A DNA stretch of 64,000 nt from Mesorhizobium sp. SARCC-RB16n (GTDB lineage Bacteria; Pseudomonadota; Alphaproteobacteria; Rhizobiales; Rhizobiaceae). The stretch spans positions 259,526 to 323,525 of the forward strand of contig NZ_ML703268.1 of NCBI RefSeq assembly GCF_008520305.1. The letters are read 5' to 3'. Position 1 is the first letter of the stretch. Every line of letters starts with the position of its first letter. The translations under genes and the position numbers were made by a program. The notes beneath the pieces were generated by a model. It worked only from the letters and a program-made list of their open reading frames with translations. It made no database searches and was not told the origin of the DNA. This document shows, piece by piece, positions 27,088-34,350 of the stretch.

Positions 27088-28059
27088 CTAGCCCGTTATG
27101 TAGCGCCATACCTCGGCGTCAGGTTTGATCTGGCCCGAGAGCACGAAATACTTGTAGAGCACCAGCAGGGAGATCGCCTGCTCGGTCCGCTCGTCGTCGA
27201 ATGTCCGGCAATAGGCGTTCGCGGTGGCGATGATGCGCTCTGCCTTCGCCGGATTCCGCTCGAAATAGGCCACATGGTCCGCAAGATTCGAGAAATCCGT
27301 CTCGAGCGGCACATAATGCACATTGGCTTCGAGCTGCCGCTCCGCAAACCATGTCTCATAAGTCGGTGGCGGCATCATGCAGAGCGACTTCGAATTCATG
27401 ATCCATTTGAGATTCGTCGCCACGTCATTGCCTTCGAGCGAGACGATGTAGCGGTAGCGCTGGTGCTGGCTGATACTGAGAAAAGGCTTGGCGTATTCCG
27501 CCGGCGCGTTCGGCTTGTGCGAGCCGGCATCGCAGAACGGCAGGTCGCGCACGGCCTTGAGGAATCTTGTCCTGATCGGATTGTTAAGATCGCCGCGCCA
27601 GACGACGATCGGCAGCTTGTCGGCGAACGAGATGGCGTCAGCCGGCATCTGGAAGTGACGAAACTTGTCGAGCTTCATGATGATCGCGTTCTCGTCATCG
27701 TCAAGGATCGGCCGATCCTTGACAATCGCCGGCACCTTCGGCACCCGCCTGACGTCGCCGAATTCGAGGTCGATGAGCAAATCCGGATCGAAGTAGCGGG
27801 CGAATTCCTTCAGGTCGTAATAATACATGGTCGGAGTGAAGGGCAGCTTGCTGATGCGCTTGGCATTGGCGCTTGGCGCGAAATCTTGCTGCAACTTGTT
27901 GTAGTAATTCAAGCGCTGGCGCGCCGCCTCACCGGAAAGCCTGGCCCTTTCGAGACGGCCGGCCAACCTGGCGCGAAACAGCGCTTGCGGAGCGACATCG
28001 CGCGCGACGTTTCTCGCATAATAGAAAACTCTTGCTGCGGTCCGCGAAATTGTGGCCAT
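27088..28059 (-). CDS. GT90-family glycosyltransferase (LpsA/CAP10-like), copy 2
   Basis: Also 323 residues and aligned end to end without gaps to the neighbouring GT90 gene; roughly three quarters of residues agree by eye. All core motifs are kept (VVWRGDLNNPIRTRFL, SISQHQRYRYIVSLEGNDVATNLKWIMNS, MPPPTYETWF). The two genes are 152 bases apart in the same direction, a tandem duplication that has diverged. Whether they differ in donor or acceptor cannot be read here. Confidence 0.88.
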   Translation of the reverse strand: MATISRTAARVFYYARNVARDVAPQALFRARLAGRLERARLSGEAARQRLNYYNKLQQDFAPSANAKRISKLPFTPTMYYYDLKEFARYFDPDLLIDLEFGDVRRVPKVPAIVKDRPILDDDENAIIMKLDKFRHFQMPADAISFADKLPIVVWRGDLNNPIRTRFLKAVRDLPFCDAGSHKPNAPAEYAKPFLSISQHQRYRYIVSLEGNDVATNLKWIMNSKSLCMMPPPTYETWFAERQLEANVHYVPLETDFSNLADHVAYFERNPAKAERIIATANAYCRTFDDERTEQAISLLVLYKYFVLSGQIKPDAEVWRYITG

Positions 28060-28257
28060 CGGTCACTTGATCAAAACAAACAGGCAGGTCTCAATTCATT
28101 GGCGCCCCGCGTTTCCTACATCATTGTGGCGCCCATCTGGCAAGCCCCGCATCTGTTCGACATCAGCACCGAGGCATTGTCGCTTCGGCTGTTGTGTTTG
28201 ACGGCTAATGCTCTTAGGCAGGTTCAGGGCCGCAAGGCAGTGACAAAAGGAGCCGAT

Positions 28258-28404
28258 ATGGCGCGAGCACCAAACTACGATCAGGAACGCAAGGAGCGCG
28301 ACCGCCAGAAAGCAGCCAAGAAGGCTGAAAAGCTGGCGGCCAAGGTTGCCGCGCGCGAACGTTCGAAGCCTGAGACCGAGACAGAGACCGAAACCGAGGA
28401 GTAA
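28258..28404 (+). CDS. Small charged protein, 48 residues
   Basis: Begins MARAPNYDQERKERDRQKAA and ends in a Thr-Glu repeat (ETETETETEE). Almost entirely Lys, Arg, Glu and Ala, predicted as one long helix with an acidic tail. An excellent ribosome site AAAAGGAG lies before the ATG, which argues for a real gene although it is short. No function known; I recall similar small proteins in rhizobia. Confidence 0.7.
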   Translation: MARAPNYDQERKERDRQKAAKKAEKLAAKVAARERSKPETETETETEE

Positions 28405-28437
28405 CGGCATGCGGGCCGTGCCTCCATCCGAATTGTC

Positions 28438-28464
28438 GGTGCCAGCCTATGTCAGGCTGGCGCC
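28438..28464 (+). terminator. Hairpin between two convergent small genes
   Basis: GGTGCCAGCCT, five-base loop, AGGCTGGCGCC (one G-T pair), then TTGTC. Follows the 48-residue gene by about 35 bases and covers the stop of the DUF982 gene on the other strand. Stem is strong; the U tract is poor. Confidence 0.5.
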
Positions 28465-28712
28465 TTGTCGCTGATGAAAACATCCACCTCTCGCGCCGCG
28501 GCGATGAAAGCGCGTCGGGCATTCATCGCCGGCTTGTCGCCGGCGAGTGCGTCGTGGCAGGCCTGCAGCGCCGCACGATGCTTGGCGCTGCGCTTGCCGG
28601 GCCAGCTGTTGAGAAGGTAATCGGAAGCCTCCCTTGCCGAACGCAAGAGCTGAGTGCTTCCCGCCGTGACGGATTTGACGGTCACGGGCGTTTCAAACCG
28701 ATTGTTTTCCAT
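28452..28712 (-). CDS. DUF982 family protein
   Basis: Protein of 86 residues of the rhizobial DUF982 family: FETPVTVKSV at the start, then SAREASDYLLNSWPGKRSAKHRAALQACHDALAG and ARRAFIAAAREVDVFI. Multiple copies per genome are usual in rhizobia; function is unknown. No strong ribosome site. Convergent with the 48-residue gene. Confidence 0.85.
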   Translation of the reverse strand: MENNRFETPVTVKSVTAGSTQLLRSAREASDYLLNSWPGKRSAKHRAALQACHDALAGDKPAMNARRAFIAAAREVDVFISDKAPA

Positions 28713-28814
28713 CGCCGCTCTTACGCCATCGGCTTGCTTGAAGCGAGGCCGAAAGTGCGCTTCACCCCAGAGGCCGCCTCTTTTTCCGGCGAGCGTTGCC
28801 GCGCAGAGACCGCA

Positions 28815-29480
28815 CTAGGCAGCGACGACGGCAAATCCCCTGGCGCGAAGGCCACGTCGGTCGTTGGCAAGCGACGTCACCAGCCGGTCACGGCTGCCGA
28901 CGATGTGGGCCGACAGTAGCCGCGCGGCTTCATCGGCCTGACCAAGGCGTGTTGCCGCAAGGATGGCGCGATGTTCGAGCCAGGCGCGGCCAAGGGCCGT
29001 TTCGTCACGCACTTCCAGCCAGCGGGCGCGCGACAGGCGCGTCATGGCGTCACGAACCGCCCGGAACAGGAATTCGTTGCCAGAGAGCCGCGCCAGTTCG
29101 ATGTGAAAATCCATGCCGACACGATGCCATTCCTCGCGCGGCGTGTTTTCGTCGCACGAATCAAGCATCGCCTCAATGACATCGACAACACTCTTGTCGG
29201 CTTGCCCGCATGTCAGCCGCAGCGCCGCGACCTCGACCGCCTCGCGATAGACCGCGATCTGCTCGAGCTCGGCCAGGTTGATGGGCGAGACCGTCCAGCC
29301 GCGCCCATCCCTGCCGACCAGGCCCTCGGTCTCCAGCCGCAGAAGTGCTGCCCTGACGGGCGTGCGCGAGGCGCCGAAACGGCTTTCGATCCAGCGTTCG
29401 GTCAGCCGCTCCCCCGGCCCGATCTCGAGCGCCAGGATCATCTCGCGAAGCTGCCGTTCGACATTCTGCATCTGCGACAT
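28815..29480 (-). CDS. GntR/FadR-type regulator (FCD domain)
   Basis: Regulator of 221 residues with an N-terminal winged helix (LTERWIESRFGASRTPVRAALLRLETEGLVGRDGRGWTV) and a C-terminal helical FCD ligand domain with the metal-ligand type histidines (DFHIELARLSGN, EHRAIL). The ATG at 29480 has AAAGGA upstream. It is divergent from an MFS exporter with a clear operator-like palindrome in between, so it very likely controls the exporter and itself. Ligand unknown. Confidence 0.88.
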   Translation of the reverse strand: MSQMQNVERQLREMILALEIGPGERLTERWIESRFGASRTPVRAALLRLETEGLVGRDGRGWTVSPINLAELEQIAVYREAVEVAALRLTCGQADKSVVDVIEAMLDSCDENTPREEWHRVGMDFHIELARLSGNEFLFRAVRDAMTRLSRARWLEVRDETALGRAWLEHRAILAATRLGQADEAARLLSAHIVGSRDRLVTSLANDRRGLRARGFAVVAA

Positions 29481-29532
29481 CGCGCGTCCTTTCCGAAGCC
29501 ACATTGACAGCGGCCGGCTTGAAGTTCATGAC

Positions 29533-29564
29533 GGATACCAGTTTGGTATCCCAAAATGGTATCC
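29533..29564. promoter_or_regulatory. Operator-like sites between GntR and MFS genes
   Basis: Perfect inverted repeat GGATACC, five bases, GGTATCC (29533-29551), followed by another GGTATCC half-site (29558-29564) 13 bases after the second. Half-sites of this type fit FadR/FCD-type GntR proteins. Lies 53 bases from the regulator start and about 30 from the MFS start. Confidence 0.65.
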
Positions 29565-29595
29565 GCAACAAGCGCCGATACCGGGCAGGCAGGAC

Positions 29596-30849
29596 ATGAC
29601 GCAGGAAGACACGCGGCAAAGCGGCTACAACATCCACTGGCGGCGCAATCTCGCGGTCTGCTTCGCGGGCTCGTTCAGCACGCTCGTCGCCATGACCCTG
29701 CTGCTGCCCTTCCTGCCGCTCTATGTCGAACAGCTCGGTGCACAGGGTCACGCCGCCATCGTACAATGGTCCGGCATCGCCTATGGCGCCACCTTCTTCG
29801 CCGCGGCAATGGTCGCGCCGCTGTGGGGACGCCTGGGCGACCGCTACGGCCGCAAGGTGATGCTGGTACGCGCCTCCTTCGGCATGGCGATCTGCATGTC
29901 GCTGACAGGCATGGTCGAGACGGTCTGGCAACTGGTCCTGCTGCGCCTGCTGATCGGCTTCGCCGGTGGCTACTCCTCGGGTTCAACCATATTGGTGGCC
30001 ATGCAGACGCCGAAGGAGCGCTCCGGCTGGGCGCTTGGCGTCCTGTCGGCGGGGATTACGGCGGGCTCGCTGGTCGGGCCCCTGCTCGGCGGCGTGCTGC
30101 CGCCGGTAATCGGCATTCGCGCCACCTTCCTCCTGTCGGGCGGCGTGATCTTTCTCGCTTTCCTGGCGACCACCTTCCTCATCAAGGAGAGCCCGCGTCC
30201 CAAGCCAGCCAAAGCCGCATCGACGGCAAAGCCGAAAAGCGGCTGGTCGCAGATCCCGGACAAGCGCCCGGTCGTGGCCATGCTGACCACCGGAATGCTG
30301 CTCGCCTTCGCCACAATGTCGATCGAGCCGATCATCACCGTCTATGTGCAACAGCTCATCGAGGACCAGGGCCGGGTGACGCTCGTCGCCGGCGTTGTGA
30401 TGTCGGCGGCGGCACTCGGCACCATCCTGTCGGCATCCTGGGTCGGCAAGCTTGCAGACCGGATCGGGCACTGGAACGTTGTCGTGGGAGCGCTGGCCGT
30501 TTCGGCGCTGCTGCTCATCCCGCAGGCTTTTGTCACCAACAGCTGGCAGCTTATCGGCCTGCGTTTCCTGATGGGCCTGGCGCTGGGCGGCCTCCTGCCC
30601 TGCATCACCAGTGTAATCAGGCACAACATTCCCGACGGCGTTGGCGGCAACGTGCTTGGCCTGGCGATCTCGGCGCAGTATGTCGGGCAGGTCGCGGGAC
30701 CGCTGGCCGGCGGTTTTGTCGGCGGCCATTTCGGCATGCCGGCGGTGTTTCTCGGCACGTCGGTGCTGATGGCGCTCGGCGCCGTCTACAACTGGATTGT
30801 CCAGTCGCGGCGGACGCGGCATATGGCGCTGGAAGCGGGCAAGCCTTGA
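29596..30849 (+). CDS. MFS efflux transporter
   Basis: Twelve-helix major facilitator of 417 residues. Motif A is visible as GRLGDRYGRKVML in the first half and again as GKLADRIGHWN in the second; LVGPLLGG is the antiporter motif C region. This pattern fits drug/H+ export (DHA1). The ATG at 29596 follows GGCAGGAC. Probably regulated by the divergent GntR gene. Substrate unknown. Confidence 0.88.
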   Translation: MTQEDTRQSGYNIHWRRNLAVCFAGSFSTLVAMTLLLPFLPLYVEQLGAQGHAAIVQWSGIAYGATFFAAAMVAPLWGRLGDRYGRKVMLVRASFGMAICMSLTGMVETVWQLVLLRLLIGFAGGYSSGSTILVAMQTPKERSGWALGVLSAGITAGSLVGPLLGGVLPPVIGIRATFLLSGGVIFLAFLATTFLIKESPRPKPAKAASTAKPKSGWSQIPDKRPVVAMLTTGMLLAFATMSIEPIITVYVQQLIEDQGRVTLVAGVVMSAAALGTILSASWVGKLADRIGHWNVVVGALAVSALLLIPQAFVTNSWQLIGLRFLMGLALGGLLPCITSVIRHNIPDGVGGNVLGLAISAQYVGQVAGPLAGGFVGGHFGMPAVFLGTSVLMALGAVYNWIVQSRRTRHMALEAGKP

Positions 30850-30887
30850 GGCTCGCCCGACCGGCAAGAAGAAGGAGCACGCCGACC

Positions 30888-31253
30888 ATGAACCTTGCCG
30901 ATCCAAACGGCAGCCGTCTCTTCGTATTTGCCGGCGGTCTCGTCGGCGCGGCGGGCGTGGCGCTGTCGGCAGCGGCCGCGCACCGTGGCGGCGCCTTCAC
31001 CGGCACGGCCGCGTCGTTCCTCCTGATGCATGCGCCGGTCTTTCTTGCCATTGGCCTTGTCGGCGCGAACCGCTGGCTGCGCATCGCAAGCCTCGTTCTG
31101 CTCGCCGGGCTGTTGCTCTTCGCGGGTGATCTTCTCGCCCGCGATTTCTGGGGATCGAGGCTGTTTCCGATGTCGGCGCCGATCGGCGGCACCCTGCTCA
31201 TTGCAGGCTGGCTCGCGATAGCGATCTCGGCCGTGGCGCGTCCACGACCCTGA
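30888..31253 (+). CDS. DUF423 family membrane protein
   Basis: Small membrane protein of 121 residues with about four helices: FVFAGGLVGAAGVALSAAAAHR at the start (the GA..A.AAH pattern is typical of DUF423) and APIGGTLLIAGWLAIA at the end. Begins 38 bases after the MFS stop, GAAGGAG upstream, so it may be in the same transcript. Function unknown. Confidence 0.8.
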   Translation: MNLADPNGSRLFVFAGGLVGAAGVALSAAAAHRGGAFTGTAASFLLMHAPVFLAIGLVGANRWLRIASLVLLAGLLLFAGDLLARDFWGSRLFPMSAPIGGTLLIAGWLAIAISAVARPRP

Positions 31254-31268
31254 AGTGATTGCTCCGGG

Positions 31269-31418
31269 TCAATCCCGGCGGCGTTCCCGGCGGATCCAAA
31301 GGTCGCGATTGCGCGCGGCGGGTTTTGCCCGCCGCCGCGCCTCCGGCCGTTCGGTGGCCGGCGCGATACCCCAGTAGTTGCGATAGATGTCTTCGAACAG
31401 ATGTTTGATGGGATGCAT
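31269..31418 (-). CDS. Small basic protein A, paralogue pair
   Basis: 49 residues: MHPIKHLFEDIYRNYWGIAP, then an Arg-rich part ending DLWIRRERRRD. The ATG has GGAGG seven bases upstream. A second gene at 31562-31702 encodes a protein of the same design (MHP..L..DIYRN.W.I, then Arg-rich with W-I-R). Upstream is a LacI-type operator-like site at 31437-31450. A perfect 85-bp tandem duplication covers its promoter and first 15 codons. No known function; pI is very high, so nucleic acid, membrane or protein binding are possible. Confidence 0.65.
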   Translation of the reverse strand: MHPIKHLFEDIYRNYWGIAPATERPEARRRAKPAARNRDLWIRRERRRD

Positions 31419-31436
31419 GACTCATCCTCCTTGCAC

Positions 31437-31450
31437 TTGAATCGATCCAA
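31437..31450. promoter_or_regulatory. LacI-type site O1
   Basis: TTGAATCGATCCAA, near-palindrome centred on CG as usual for LacI-family operators; 19 bases upstream of small gene A. One of four identical copies within 375 bases of each other, next to a LacI gene. Confidence 0.75.
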
Positions 31451-31457
31451 TCATTGG

Positions 31458-31503
31458 AGTAGTTGCGATAGATGTCTTCGAACAGATGTTTGATGGGATG
31501 CAT
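31458..31503 (-). pseudogene. Duplicated 5' fragment of small gene A
   Basis: Second copy of the start of small gene A: ATG at 31503 and the first 14-15 codons, then the reading leaves the gene and passes through the inner promoter copy. The resulting open reading continues to 31198 as an unrelated Ser/Arg-rich sequence. It still has a good ribosome site, so an aberrant peptide could be made. Confidence 0.7.
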
Positions 31504-31521
31504 GACTCATCCTCCTTGCAC

Positions 31522-31535
31522 TTGAATCGATCCAA
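31522..31535. promoter_or_regulatory. LacI-type site O2 (duplicated O1)
   Basis: Same 14 bases as O1, exactly 85 bases away because of the tandem duplication. Confidence 0.72.
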
Positions 31536-31561
31536 TCATTGGACGCAAAAAAGCCGGTTGA

Positions 31562-31702
31562 TCAGCTCCGCTTGCGCACCACCAGGAAGCGAAGGTCGCG
31601 AATCCATGGGCCTGTTTCACCACGACGCCTGGCTTTGGCGGCCGAGCCGATATTCCAGTCGTTGCGATAGATGTCGTCGTAGAGATAGTTGACGGGATGC
31701 AT
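31562..31702 (-). CDS. Small basic protein B, paralogue pair
   Basis: 46 residues: MHPVNYLYDDIYRNDWNIGS, then AAKARRRGETGPWIRDLRF and a basic end. Shares MHP, L-[FY]-[ED]-D-IYRN, W-x-I, an Arg-rich centre and W-I-R with protein A at 31269-31418. GGGAGGAG precedes the ATG. Site O3 lies 44 bases upstream. An oligo-T run follows the stop on the minus strand after a weak hairpin. Too short for standard gene finding, but the paralogy supports it. Confidence 0.65.
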   Translation of the reverse strand: MHPVNYLYDDIYRNDWNIGSAAKARRRGETGPWIRDLRFLVVRKRS

Positions 31703-31745
31703 GGCGCTCCTCCCTCTGGCTAATCAAGCAGAACATGCCTGCAAC

Positions 31746-31759
31746 TTGGATCGATTCAA
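31746..31759. promoter_or_regulatory. LacI-type site O3
   Basis: TTGGATCGATTCAA, the exact reverse complement of O1. Upstream of small gene B; 49 bases centre to centre from O4, so a looped or cooperative arrangement is possible. Confidence 0.75.
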
Positions 31760-31794
31760 ACATAGAACCCCGGCTGTCGCAGGTCAAGCAAAAT

Positions 31795-31808
31795 TTGAAT
31801 CGATCCAA
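31795..31808. promoter_or_regulatory. LacI-type site O4
   Basis: TTGAATCGATCCAA, identical to O1. Lies 60 bases upstream of the LacI gene start and probably mediates autoregulation. Confidence 0.75.
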
Positions 31809-31867
31809 ACAAAATGCTAGATGCTGCTCGGGAACGTGCTAAATGCATGTCAGGAGGCATTGCGCAA

Positions 31868-32944
31868 ATGGCGTCACTCACCTCAGGCAATCGACGACCC
31901 GTCCGACTGGCGGATATCGCAAAGGCCGCCGGTGTTTCGCACGGCACCGCGTCCAATGTGTTCAGCCGCCCCGAGATCGTGCGCGAGGAAGTCCGCGAAC
32001 GGGTTCGCGCTGCCGCCGAGGCGATGGGGTATGGCGGGCCCGACCCAAAGGGCCGGCTGCTGCGGGCCGGCAAGGTCAACGCCATTGGCGTCGCCACCGC
32101 CGAGCCCCTCTCCTACTTCTTCGACGATCCGTTTGCGCGCGTCATGATGGCCGGCATCTCACAGGCCTGCGATGCGACGGGAGCCGGCATCTCCCTGGTT
32201 TCGGCCGCCAACAACGAGCAGCTTGCGTGGAACATCCAGAGCGCCCTGGTCGACGGGTTCATCGTGTTCTGCATCGAAGGCGGCTCACGCCTGGTGGAGT
32301 TGGCACGCGAGCGTAAGCTGCCCTTCGTCGCGCTCGACCTCGATTCCGAGGACGGGTCGGTCGCCGCGATCGGTGTCGACAACATCGCCGGCGCCGGCAT
32401 GGCGGCCCGCCATCTCACCGATCTCGGACATCGCCGCTTTGCCGTCCTGGCGCTGCCCTTTGCCGACGACAGGACGGGCCTTGTTTCGGCTGAACAGGTC
32501 CGGGCCGCAACCTATGCAGGGACGCGCGACCGCCTCACCGGCTATCTCCGGGAGCTTTCGCGGGTTGGCGTCGACACATCCAAAGTGCCCGTCTATGAGA
32601 CCGCCAACGACGTGGCGAGCACGAAGGCGGGGCTCGAAACCATCTTCGCCTCCGACGCGCCGCCCACGGCGATCCTGGCCATGTCGGACAGAATAGCCCT
32701 GGTGGCGCTCGAATGGCTGAGCGCACGCGGGCTGAACGTGCCTGACGATGTTTCCATCGTCGGGTTCGACGGTGTTCCGGAAGCAGCGGTGTCCGAGCCG
32801 CCATTGACCACGATCGCCCAGCCGATTGCCGAGATGGGCCGCCTTGCCGTCAGGGCGATCCTGGAGAGCGACGGGCCGGTCAGCCGGCACCAACTGCCGG
32901 TCGAACTAATCGTGCGGAGCTCGTCGGGTCCGCCCCGCGGCTGA
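31868..32944 (+). CDS. LacI-family transcriptional regulator
   Basis: Repressor-type protein of 358 residues. The HTH is near the N-terminus (VRLADIAKAAGVSHGTASNVFSRPEIV) with the usual hinge region after it, then a periplasmic-binding-protein-like sensor domain (KVNAIGVATAEPLSYFFDDPFARVMMAGI onward; DVSIVGFDGVPEA near the end). The ATG at 31868 is ten bases after AGGAGG. Identical operator-like sites lie in front of this gene and of both small-protein genes. No sugar transporter or catabolic gene is next to it, so the ligand is unknown. Confidence 0.92.
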   Translation: MASLTSGNRRPVRLADIAKAAGVSHGTASNVFSRPEIVREEVRERVRAAAEAMGYGGPDPKGRLLRAGKVNAIGVATAEPLSYFFDDPFARVMMAGISQACDATGAGISLVSAANNEQLAWNIQSALVDGFIVFCIEGGSRLVELARERKLPFVALDLDSEDGSVAAIGVDNIAGAGMAARHLTDLGHRRFAVLALPFADDRTGLVSAEQVRAATYAGTRDRLTGYLRELSRVGVDTSKVPVYETANDVASTKAGLETIFASDAPPTAILAMSDRIALVALEWLSARGLNVPDDVSIVGFDGVPEAAVSEPPLTTIAQPIAEMGRLAVRAILESDGPVSRHQLPVELIVRSSSGPPRG

Positions 32945-32949
32945 ACCGC

Positions 32950-34155
32950 CTATCGATTGGCTCTTGCCACGGTAGAGAGGCCGAAAGGCGCACGAACCGG
33001 TGCGGTATCCTTTTGGGCCGAACGGGCCTTGCCCGAGCCGCCGATGGTCGATAGCCATTCGAGATAGAAGGCGAGCGCGAACTGCATGGCGATGCCGGCC
33101 GATATCAGCAGGCTATCATAGACGAACCCGCCCGGATTGATCAGCTTCATGACCTGCGCGACCATGGCGATCACCGTGCCCGCAATAAAGACTGGCAGCG
33201 ATCGTTTGCCCAATATCGCCAGCGGATGGTCGGGGCTGGTGCGGAACAGGCTGGAGAGCGCCGGCAGGGCGACGACGAGGTAGCTGACCGCAAGGATGTG
33301 CAACAGCCGCGGCAGCGACAGGAAGGTCTTGTCGAAGCCGCCGATCACCACCGGCAGGTTGAACCACGTTATCTGTCCCCAGAGCGGGCTATGCACCCAC
33401 ACCAGCGCCGCCAGCACATAGGCCGCGGCCGCGCCGACAAGCCAGCGGTTGACCGGAATGACACCGCCGCGCCTGACATGCAGCATGGTGGCAAGGCCGA
33501 TGTTGAACAGGAACTGCCAGGAGAGTGGATTGAGGAACCAGAAGCCCGGCTCGGGATAATTGGGCGGCGCGATCTGCCAGATTCCGGCAACGAGCCACAG
33601 CGTGCCCGATACGACAAGCGCCGCGACGGGCCTGTAGCTGACGAACAGGACGAAGGCCGGCGCCATCAAAAGCAGCGCTGCATAGACCGGCAGGATGTTG
33701 TTGTAGCCGAGCTGGTGGCCGAGCGTGACGATGCCGACCAGCACTTGCGGCGTGTTCTTCATCAGCGGCTCGATATTGATGAGCTTCAGCAGTTCCGGCC
33801 GCTTGGCAAACACCGCCACGGCGCAGAACAGGGCCATCACCACCATGGTCGTGACGATATGGGCGACGTAGAGCACGCCCGCCCGCCGCCACATCTTCAA
33901 CGTCGCCAGTAGCCGGCCTCCCGGCCGGAATTTCGTGCCGTAGGCGAGCGCGACCGAGATGCCGGAAATCAGCACGAACGCTTCGGCCGCATCCGAAAAC
34001 CCGAAATTCTTGTAGGTCAGGGCCTCGAAAACCGTGCCCGGCACATGGTCGATGAAGATCGTGAGCAGGGCCAGTGCGCGCAGCACATCGATACGCGTAT
34101 CGCGTTCCAAGATACGCAAATCGCGATCTGGCGAAACAGGGGTAGTCATCGACAA
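32950..34155 (-). CDS. opgC: OpgC-family protein (periplasmic glucan succinyltransferase)
   Basis: Integral membrane protein of 401 residues with about ten helices. OpgC features include RDTRIDVLRALALLTIFIDHVPG at the start and FGFSDAAEAFVLISGISVALAYG, followed by NNILPVYAALL. In proteobacteria OpgC adds succinyl groups to osmoregulated periplasmic glucans; in rhizobia these are cyclic beta-glucans. Convergent with the LacI gene with only five bases between stops. Other glucan genes are not in view. Confidence 0.88.
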   Translation of the reverse strand: MSMTTPVSPDRDLRILERDTRIDVLRALALLTIFIDHVPGTVFEALTYKNFGFSDAAEAFVLISGISVALAYGTKFRPGGRLLATLKMWRRAGVLYVAHIVTTMVVMALFCAVAVFAKRPELLKLINIEPLMKNTPQVLVGIVTLGHQLGYNNILPVYAALLLMAPAFVLFVSYRPVAALVVSGTLWLVAGIWQIAPPNYPEPGFWFLNPLSWQFLFNIGLATMLHVRRGGVIPVNRWLVGAAAAYVLAALVWVHSPLWGQITWFNLPVVIGGFDKTFLSLPRLLHILAVSYLVVALPALSSLFRTSPDHPLAILGKRSLPVFIAGTVIAMVAQVMKLINPGGFVYDSLLISAGIAMQFALAFYLEWLSTIGGSGKARSAQKDTAPVRAPFGLSTVARANR

Positions 34156-34350
34156 AAGGCCTCAAAGCTGGTTGTTCATGTCCAGCAATGCGACCCCCGA
34201 CGCACCGCTTCGATTCCTCCCACAGGGAGTATATCGACGCAGAAACGGGCTGGAATGCGCCTGGTTCAATCAACTTTCGCGGAGCATGAAAATATTGCGT
34301 TTTGAAGCCGGCAAATTGAGCGGAACCTCATATAATCAACGGGATGCGAT

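Larger units (their letters stand above)
31373..31542. repeat. Perfect 85-bp tandem duplication
   Basis: Bases 31373-31457 are repeated exactly as 31458-31542. Each unit contains the operator-like site, the ribosome site and the first codons of small gene A. 85 is not a multiple of three, so the outer copy cannot extend the protein in frame. The lack of any difference suggests a recent event. Confidence 0.97.

Noticed and set aside
26908-28404. 498-codon plus-strand reading across the second GT90 gene
   Set aside because: Antisense to GT90; only its last 48 codons, from the ATG at 28258 with a good ribosome site, look real.
31198-31503. 101-codon minus-strand reading starting MHPIKHLFEDIYRNY
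   Set aside because: Starts as small protein A but leaves the frame because of the 85-bp duplication; the real gene starts at 31418.
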